Shown in pieces: positions 1 to 5,025 of a stretch of DNA of 5,025 bases; the stretch's first letter is position 1; every line of letters begins with the position of its first letter. The position numbers were made by a program, and so were the translations under genes. The DNA comes from Rhodospirillales bacterium (lineage in GTDB: Bacteria > Pseudomonadota > Alphaproteobacteria > Reyranellales > Reyranellaceae): NCBI GenBank assembly GCA_013205335.1, contig JABMNB010000742.1:1-5025 (forward strand), written 5' to 3'. The notes below the pieces were generated by a model. That model was given only the letters and a program-made list of their open reading frames with translations, was not told where the DNA came from and did no database searches.

Positions 1-572
<572 letters not shown>

Positions 573-576
<4 letters not shown>

Positions 577-1592
577 GCCAGCACCTTGCGCGGGTTGAAG
601 GCGTCGCGCACGGCCTCACCGATGAAGACCAGCAGCGACAGCATGAGCGCGATCACGAAGAAGCCGGTGAAGGCCAGCCACGGGGCGGTGAGGTTGTTCT
701 TGCCCTGCAGCAGCAGTTCGCCGAGCGAGGGCGAGCCCACCGGCAGGCCGAATCCCAGGAAGTCGAGCGAGGTCAGCGTCGTCACCGAACCCGCCAGGAT
801 GAAGGGCAGGAAGGTCAGGCTGGCCGTCATGGCATTGGGGAGGATGTGCCGGAACATGATGCGCGCATCCATCATACCCAGCGCCCGGGCCGCCCGGACA
901 TAGTCGAAGTTGCGGCCGCGCAGGAATTCCGCCCGCACCAGGCCGACCAGGGACATCCAGCTGAACAGCAGCATGATGCCCAGCAGGACCCAGAAGCCCG
1001 GCTGTATGAAACTCGCCAGGATGATCAGCAGGTAGAGGGTCGGCATGCTCGACCAGATCTCGAGGAAGCGCTGCATCAGCAGGTCGACCACGCCGCCGAA
1101 ATAGCCCTGCACGGCGCCGGCGCCTATGCCGATCACCGTGCTGGCGACGGTGAGCGCGAGCCCGAACAGGACGGAAATGCGGAAGCCGTAGATGAGGCGC
1201 GCCAGCACGTCGCGGCCGCTGTCGTCGGTGCCCAGCCAGTGCTGCCGGGAGGGCGGCTGCAGCGTGGTGCGGCCCTCGCCCTTCAGGACGGTATCGAAGC
1301 TGTAGGGAATCAGCGGCCAGACGATCCAGCCTTTTTCCTCGATCAGCTTCTGCACTTCCGGGTCGGAATAGACGGTGTTGGTCGGGAAATCGCCGCCGAA
1401 GGTCGTCTCGGGATAGTCCCGGATCATCGGCGAGTAGAAACCGCCGTCATAGCGGATGAGGATCGGCTTGTTGTTGGCCAGCAGCTCGGCGAACAGCGAG
1501 ACGAAGAACAGCACGCCGAAGATCGCCAGCGAGATCATGCCGCGCTTGCTGGAGCGGAAGGCCGCGAGCCGGCGCCGGTTCATCGGGTTCAT
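573..1592 (-). CDS. yejE: Peptide ABC transporter permease YejE
   Basis: This 339-aa protein is one of the two inner-membrane permease subunits of the YejABEF importer (DppC/OppC type); E. coli YejE is about the same length. It has an N-terminal membrane helix at about 18-38, a periplasmic segment at about 40-115 that is characteristic of YejE, the LGTDDSGRD motif at 120-128 typical of OppC-like permeases, then five further hydrophobic segments (about 139-163, 183-198, 200-219, 255-275, 308-326). The cytoplasmic EAA-type coupling loop lies near 231-253 (RAARALG, then RHILPN) and docks on the ATPase. The conserved end reads GEAVRDAFNP. The ATG start at 1592 shares its A with the yejB stop (TGATG) and has GAGG 10 nt upstream (1603-1606). 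A second Met at residue 4 is possible but less well placed. The gene is very probably translationally coupled to yejB. Confidence 0.95.
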
Positions 1593-2695
1593 CAGCCGCG
1601 CGCCTCGAAATCGATCCGCGGATCGACCACCGTGTACATGATGTCGCCCAGGATCCCCATGACGAGTCCGATCAGGCCGAAGAAGTAGAGCGTGCCGAAC
1701 ATGACGGGATAGTCGCGGTTCAGAGCCGCCTCGAAGCCCAGCAGGCCGATGCCGTCGAGCGAGAAGATCACCTCGATCAGCAGCGAGCCGGTGAACAGCA
1801 CGCCGATGAACGCGGCGGGAAAGCCCGCGATCACGATCAGCATGGCATTGCGGAAGACGTGGCCATACAGCACGCGGCGCTCGACCAGGCCCTTGGCGCG
1901 GGCGGTCAGCACGTACTGCTTGTGGATCTCCTCGAGGAAGGAGTTCTTGGTGAGGAAAGTGAGCGTGGCGAAGCCGCCGATCACCATCGCGCCGATCGGC
2001 AGTGCCATGTGCCAGAAATAGTCGAGCACCTTGTCGATGGGCCCGAGCGAACTCCAGTCGTCGGAGACGAGGCCGCGCAGGGGGAACCACTTGAAGTAGC
2101 CGCCGCCGGCGAAAAGAACGACCAGCAGGAGCGCGAACAGGAAGCCCGGGATGGCGTTGAGCACGATGAGGGTCGTCGAGGTCGACACGTCGAAGCGCGA
2201 TCCGTCGCGGACGGCCTTGGCGATGCCGAGCGGAATCGACACGAAATAGATCAGCAGCGTCGTCCAGAGACCGAGCGAGATCGACACCGGCATCTTGTCG
2301 ATGATGAGATCGACGACGCGCCTGTTGCGAAAGAAGCTCTCGCCGAAATCGAAGACCAGATAGTTCTTCATCATCAGCACGAAGCGCTCGCCGAGCGGCT
2401 TGTCGAAGCCGTACATCTTCTCGATGCGCTCGATCAGTTCGCGGGGGAGGCCGCGGGCGCCGCGATAGGCGCCGGAACCGTCCGACGAATCCGCCGCCGA
2501 TTTGCGCAGCGTCTCCCCGCCGCTCGAACTGCCCGAGAACCGCTCCGTGGCGTCGACCGACGTCCCTTGTATCTGCGCCATCATCTGCTCGACCGGGCCG
2601 CCGGGGGCGGCCTGGATGATGAAGAAGTTGACAACCATGATGCCGAACAGGGTCGGCACTACCAGCATGAGACGTCGCAGGATATAGGCGATCAT
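1592..2695 (-). CDS. yejB: Peptide ABC transporter permease YejB
   Basis: This 367-aa inner-membrane permease (DppB/OppB type) forms the translocation pore together with YejE; the E. coli protein is about 364 aa. The N-terminus (AYILRRL, hydrophobic helix 8-29, then IQAAPGGPVEQ) is the classic start of the family. A Ser/Gly-rich periplasmic stretch at about 43-78, ending in YRGARGL, is absent from short DppB proteins but present in YejB. The DFGESFFRNR block follows at 116-125, then hydrophobic segments at about 137-160, 175-198, 228-247, 284-308 and 333-355. The EAA-type coupling loop is at about 260-284 (YVLTARAKGL, then HVFRNA), and the conserved C-terminus is VDPRIDFEARG. The ATG at 2695 matches the family N-terminus, but no Shine-Dalgarno lies at normal distance; the nearest, AAGGA, is 20 nt away across a palindrome. 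The gene starts 15 bp after the yejA stop. Confidence 0.95.
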   Translation of the reverse strand: MIAYILRRLMLVVPTLFGIMVVNFFIIQAAPGGPVEQMMAQIQGTSVDATERFSGSSSGGETLRKSAADSSDGSGAYRGARGLPRELIERIEKMYGFDKPLGERFVLMMKNYLVFDFGESFFRNRRVVDLIIDKMPVSISLGLWTTLLIYFVSIPLGIAKAVRDGSRFDVSTSTTLIVLNAIPGFLFALLLVVLFAGGGYFKWFPLRGLVSDDWSSLGPIDKVLDYFWHMALPIGAMVIGGFATLTFLTKNSFLEEIHKQYVLTARAKGLVERRVLYGHVFRNAMLIVIAGFPAAFIGVLFTGSLLIEVIFSLDGIGLLGFEAALNRDYPVMFGTLYFFGLIGLVMGILGDIMYTVVDPRIDFEARG

Positions 2696-2698
2696 GGA

Positions 2699-2710
2699 GC
2701 GGCCGGCCGC
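2699..2710. repeat. 12-bp perfect palindrome in the yejA-yejB gap
   Basis: GCGGCCGGCCGC is its own reverse complement. It fills the gap directly after the yejA TAG stop and ends 3 nt before the yejB ATG. As RNA it could form a small GC-only stem (GCGG/CCGC) closed by a CCGG loop. No T-run follows, so it is not a terminator. Confidence 0.6.
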
Positions 2711-4558
2711 CTACTTCCTTTCGCGCTGCAAGGCGCGGTCCCTGGCTTCGTCGATCCACCAGGTGTCGAAGGCGAACGGCGCATAGCGGGCGCTCTTTTC
2801 CGGGCGTGCGAAGCGGTTCCAGTAGGCGACGAATACCTTGTTGTTGTGCCAGTTGGGCACCACGAAGTTGCTCCACAGCAGCACGCGGTCGAGCGCCCTG
2901 GTGACGGCGATCAGGTTTTCGCGGTCGGGGGCCGCGATCAGCGTGTCGATCAGCGAATCGATGGCCGCATCCTTGACGCCCAGCGAGTTGCGGCTGCCCG
3001 GCGTGACGGCCGCCTTCGAGCCCCAGAAGTCGCGCTGCTCGTTGCCCGGCGACAGCGACTGGCCGAAGCCCTCGACCATCATGTCGTAGTCGAACTCGTC
3101 CTCGCGGCGCTTGAACTGCGCGGTGTCGACCGTGCGGACGGTCATGTCGATGCCGATGCGCTCGAGGTTCTGCTTGTAGGGCAGCACGACGCGCTCGAAG
3201 CTGGCGTCGTTCAGGAGCATCTCGAAGGCGAGCTTCCTGCCCGTCTTCGTCTCCGTCATCTTGCCGTCCTTGATCTCCCAGCCCGCTTCCTTGAGCAGCG
3301 ACAGCGCACGCCGCGCGAGATCGCGCACGTTGCCGGTGCCGTCGGATTCGGGAAGCGTGAACTCCTTGGTGAAGACCTCCTCGGGGATCTTGCCGCGCAG
3401 CGGCTCGAGGTACTTCAACTCGGCGGCGGTCGGCAGGCCGGAGGAGGCGAGCTCGGAATTGCCGAAGAACGATACGTTCCGCTTGTACATCCCGTAGAAC
3501 AGATTCTTGTTCGCCCAGGCGAAGTCGAACATCGTGCCGATCGCCTCGCGCACGCGCTTGTCCTTGAAATAGTCGCGGCGGGTGTTGAAGGCGAAGCACT
3601 GCATGCCGGTCGGCAGTTCGTGCGGGATTTCGGTGCGCTGGATGCGGCCGTCGCGCACCGCGGGAATGTCGTAGGCCGTGGCCCAGTTGCGCGCGATGTT
3701 TTCCTGCCGGACGTCGAGATCGCCGGCCTTGAAGGCCTCGAACTGAACGGTTACGTCGCGATAGTACTCGTAGCGGAGCACGTCGAAATTGTTGCGCCCG
3801 CGGTTCATCCAGAGATCCTTCGCCCACCAGTCGGGAACGCGGCGGTAGGCGATGGAGCGTCCGACGTCGAAGGAATCGACCTTGTAGGGGCCGCTGCCGA
3901 GCGGGACCTCGAGCGACACCTTCTCGAAGTCGCGGTCCGCCCACCACTTGGAGGGCAGAATGGGAAGCTGGCCGACGATCAGCGGCAGCTCCCTGTTGGT
4001 GTCGCCGCGAAAGGTGAACAGCACCTTGCGGTCGCCGACTTTCTCCGCCTTCAGGACGTCGTGGTAATAAAAGGCGTAGTTGGGCGCGCCCTTGGCCTTC
4101 AGGATGTCGAGGCTGAAGATGACGTCCTCGACCGTGATCGGGCTGCCGTCATGCCAGCGGGCCTGCGGCCTCAGGTTGAAGGCGACCCAGGACCGGTCGT
4201 CCGGCCACTCGATCGTCTCGGCGATAAGGCCGTACTCGGTCGAGGCCTCGTCGCGCGAGTTCCAGCAGAGCGTGTCCCAGATCTGGGTGATGCCGGCCGC
4301 CGGCACGCTTTTCACGATGAAGGGATGCAGGGAATCGAAGGTGCCGCGGGCGCCCAGCCGGACGCTGCCGCCCTTGGGTGCGTTCGGATTGAGATAGTCG
4401 GGAGGCCCGGAATCGGCCTTGTACCTGGGCTCGCCGTGCATGGCGAAGCCGTGGCTGACATTGACCTTCGCCGGGGGTGTCTGGGCCCGCAGAATCGCCG
4501 GCGCGCCGACCCAAAGGGCCGCGCCGCCCGCCAATACGCTGCGCCGTCTGATCGCCAT
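2711..4558 (-). CDS. yejA: Periplasmic peptide-binding protein of the Yej importer (YejA-like, solute-binding family 5)
   Basis: This 615-aa periplasmic binding protein captures peptides or peptide-like ligands and delivers them to YejBE. The N-terminus is a signal peptide: Arg cluster RRRSVLA at 4-10 (twin-arginine-like), hydrophobic core 11-23, and likely cleavage after A25 (LRA|QT). No lipobox Cys is present. The family-5 signature WHDGSPITVEDVIFSLDIL is at 135-153. The blocks LPLIVGQLPILPSKWW (191-206), LGSGPY (220-225) and NPDWW-like VPDWWAKDLW (241-250) are typical of YejA. The length fits the family (E. coli about 604 aa). The ATG at 4558 has GGGGGAG with an 8-nt gap upstream (4567-4573). 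It is the first gene of the operon, as usual for a binding protein made in excess over the permeases. In E. coli YejABEF imports microcin C; in rhizobia and Brucella relatives it affects antimicrobial-peptide uptake or resistance. A related Rhizobiales binding protein, YepA, works with YejBEF in muropeptide recycling, so the exact substrate here is unsettled. Confidence 0.93.
   Translation of the reverse strand: MAIRRRSVLAGGAALWVGAPAILRAQTPPAKVNVSHGFAMHGEPRYKADSGPPDYLNPNAPKGGSVRLGARGTFDSLHPFIVKSVPAAGITQIWDTLCWNSRDEASTEYGLIAETIEWPDDRSWVAFNLRPQARWHDGSPITVEDVIFSLDILKAKGAPNYAFYYHDVLKAEKVGDRKVLFTFRGDTNRELPLIVGQLPILPSKWWADRDFEKVSLEVPLGSGPYKVDSFDVGRSIAYRRVPDWWAKDLWMNRGRNNFDVLRYEYYRDVTVQFEAFKAGDLDVRQENIARNWATAYDIPAVRDGRIQRTEIPHELPTGMQCFAFNTRRDYFKDKRVREAIGTMFDFAWANKNLFYGMYKRNVSFFGNSELASSGLPTAAELKYLEPLRGKIPEEVFTKEFTLPESDGTGNVRDLARRALSLLKEAGWEIKDGKMTETKTGRKLAFEMLLNDASFERVVLPYKQNLERIGIDMTVRTVDTAQFKRREDEFDYDMMVEGFGQSLSPGNEQRDFWGSKAAVTPGSRNSLGVKDAAIDSLIDTLIAAPDRENLIAVTRALDRVLLWSNFVVPNWHNNKVFVAYWNRFARPEKSARYAPFAFDTWWIDEARDRALQRERK
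2716..2720 (-). promoter_or_regulatory. Distant Shine-Dalgarno-like site for yejB
   Basis: AAGGA on the minus strand lies inside the last codons of yejA, 20 nt before the yejB ATG, which is too far for normal initiation. The 12-nt palindrome at 2699-2710 lies between them; if it folds, the effective gap drops to about 8 nt. Between this site and the ATG there is only GC-rich sequence with no other purine-rich ribosome site. Confidence 0.35.
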
Positions 4559-4566
4559 GCGATGCG

Positions 4567-4573
4567 CTCCCCC
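4567..4573 (-). promoter_or_regulatory. Shine-Dalgarno of yejA
   Basis: GGGGGAG on the minus strand lies 8 nt upstream of the ATG at 4558. It is the only purine-rich site at normal distance and supports that start. It lies wholly inside the proximal arm of the inverted repeat at 4567-4610. Confidence 0.7.
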
Positions 4574-4594
4574 GCCTGCCTGCCTTCACATCAT

Positions 4595-4600
4595 ATATAG
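4595..4600 (-). promoter_or_regulatory. Possible -10 box of the yej operon promoter
   Basis: CTATAT on the minus strand matches the alphaproteobacterial housekeeping -10 preference (CTTGAC-N17-CTATAT). It is the most AT-rich patch in the intergenic region and would give a leader of about 30 nt before yejA. No acceptable -35 sequence lies 16-19 bp upstream (TAGTGC at the 17-bp position), so the promoter would need an activator or a non-housekeeping sigma factor, or the call is wrong. Confidence 0.3.
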
Positions 4601-4733
4601 CGCGGGGGAGTTGGGCCGCACTATGGCCGGGCGGTTACATCGCCGTCAGCTTTCGTGGCCCGCCGGCCCGGCGTTAGCCCCCTTTGCCTTCCCGGGCCAA
4701 CATATCGTCATGCGAACACCGCCGTCTGCTCGT

Positions 4734-4762
4734 TTGACTTCGCGGGCGCCAGCGCTCAACTT
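4734..4762 (+). promoter_or_regulatory. Possible promoter of the GrdB-like gene
   Basis: TTGACT at 4734-4739 is a good -35 match. The sequence 16-17 bp downstream (TCAACT at 4756-4761) is only a weak -10, with 3 of 6 matches. Transcription from it would begin close to the ATG at 4769, implying a leaderless or nearly leaderless mRNA, which would fit the absence of a Shine-Dalgarno there. Confidence 0.25.
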
Positions 4763-4768
4763 TCCGGC

Positions 4769-5025
4769 ATGACCGACACCATGGATTTCGCGCCTGATTT
4801 CGATACACCCCTCGAATACATGCGCCGCACCCGCGAGTATTACCTCGCGCTGGGCTACGAGAATCCCTACCGGTGGGCCCACTATGTCGACGCGCCTTTC
4901 CAGCCGCTGAAGAAGCCGCTGAAGGACAGCACGCTGGCCCTGATCTCGACCGCGGCGCCTTACCAGCCGGACAAGGGCGACCAGGGGCCGGGCGCGCTCT
5001 ACAACGCCGGCGCCAAGTTCTATTC
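4769..5025 (+). CDS. GrdB-like protein (glycine/sarcosine/betaine reductase selenoprotein B family), N-terminal part
   Basis: Only the first 85 residues are in the window; the gene continues past the right edge. The protein begins MTDTMDFAPDF, followed by a Tyr/Arg-rich helical segment (YMRRTREYYLALGY, 17-30), the block NPYRWAHYVD (32-41), a basic stretch PLKKPLK (46-52), a short beta strand TLALISTAAPY (55-65) and GDQGPGALYNAGAKFY (70-85). I recognise this N-terminus from memory as that of alphaproteobacterial proteins annotated as GrdB-family reductases. The true clostridial GrdB carries an active-site selenocysteine or Cys much further along, which cannot be examined here, so the catalytic role is unknown. 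The ATG at 4769 is preferred over the in-frame ATG at 4781 because both give sense sequence and it is the first in-frame ATG I found upstream. Neither has a clear Shine-Dalgarno. It is transcribed divergently from yejA, with 210 bp between the start codons. Confidence 0.65.
   Translation, partial: MTDTMDFAPDFDTPLEYMRRTREYYLALGYENPYRWAHYVDAPFQPLKKPLKDSTLALISTAAPYQPDKGDQGPGALYNAGAKFY

Larger units (their letters stand above)
4567..4610 (-). promoter_or_regulatory. Inverted repeat overlapping the yejA ribosome binding site
   Basis: CTCCCCCGC at 4567-4575 is the exact reverse complement of GCGGGGGAG at 4602-4610, separated by 26 nt that include the AT-rich run TCATATATAG. Read on the yejA strand, the proximal arm (GCGGGGGAG) contains the yejA Shine-Dalgarno and the distal arm is its anti-Shine-Dalgarno. 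If the transcript starts upstream of 4610, a 9-bp hairpin could hide the ribosome binding site. If it starts inside the loop, the same repeat would instead be a DNA dyad flanking the -10 box, as a repressor site might. The repeat is seen directly; both functions are inferred. Confidence 0.45.

Noticed and set aside
1593..3947. Upstream extension of the yejE frame giving a 1124-codon open frame on the minus strand.
   Set aside because: Only the last 339 residues are YejE; the rest is an Arg-rich out-of-frame reading of yejB and yejA. The real start is the ATG at 1592 overlapping the yejB stop.
4586..4594. Two-codon upstream reading frame (ATG ATG TGA) in the yejA leader on the minus strand.
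   Set aside because: No ribosome site precedes it and such a short string is likely by chance; it may even lie outside the transcript.
1859..4600. A 913-codon open frame on the plus strand, antisense to yejA and much of yejB.
   Set aside because: It lies opposite two well-recognised genes and its composition (His/Arg/Glu/Asp/Ala-rich, low complexity, no recognisable domain) is the expected antisense shadow of high-GC codons, where stop codons are rare.
4626..4672. 7-bp inverted repeat GCCGGGC / GCCCGGC in the divergent intergenic region.
   Set aside because: The arms are 33 nt apart and composed only of G and C, so chance occurrence is expected in this base composition, and no T-run or gene end is nearby.
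4646..4882. 78-codon minus-strand open frame across the intergenic region and the GrdB-like gene.
   Set aside because: It overlaps the GrdB-like coding start on the opposite strand and shows no recognisable family features.

Overview
The window looks like chromosomal DNA from a high-GC proteobacterium, most likely an alphaproteobacterium (Rhizobiales/Rhodospirillales-like). This rests on the strong G/C bias at third codon positions, the close relationship of the transporter to YejABEF, and a divergent GrdB-like gene of a kind I associate with alphaproteobacteria. No species can be named from the sequence. There are no RNA genes, mobile elements or CRISPR repeats.

Minus strand, positions 4558 down to 1: a compact operon in the order yejA-yejB-yejE-yejF, encoding a peptide ABC importer. 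It comprises a 615-aa periplasmic binding protein (YejA), two inner-membrane permeases (YejB 367 aa, YejE 339 aa) and the first 192 residues of the ATPase (YejF), which runs off the left edge. Spacing is 15 bp between yejA and yejB. yejB and yejE share one base (TGATG), and yejE and yejF overlap by four bases (GTGA, with a GTG start). Together they would bind oligopeptides or peptide-like molecules in the periplasm and move them into the cytoplasm using ATP.

Positions 4559-4768: a 210-bp divergent intergenic region. It holds a perfect 9-bp inverted repeat (4567-4575 / 4602-4610). One arm contains the yejA Shine-Dalgarno sequence, and the loop contains an AT-rich CTATAT box. It also holds a TTGACT box close to the rightward gene. 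The yejA-yejB gap contains a 12-bp perfect palindrome between a distant Shine-Dalgarno and the yejB start codon.

Plus strand, 4769 to the right edge: the first 85 codons of a gene resembling the alphaproteobacterial glycine/sarcosine/betaine reductase selenoprotein B (GrdB)-like family. It is incomplete.

The genes themselves are a known system. The points worth a second look are the possible RNA or DNA structures controlling translation of yejA and yejB, the choice of substrate, and the divergent GrdB-like neighbour. I found no convincing undescribed system.
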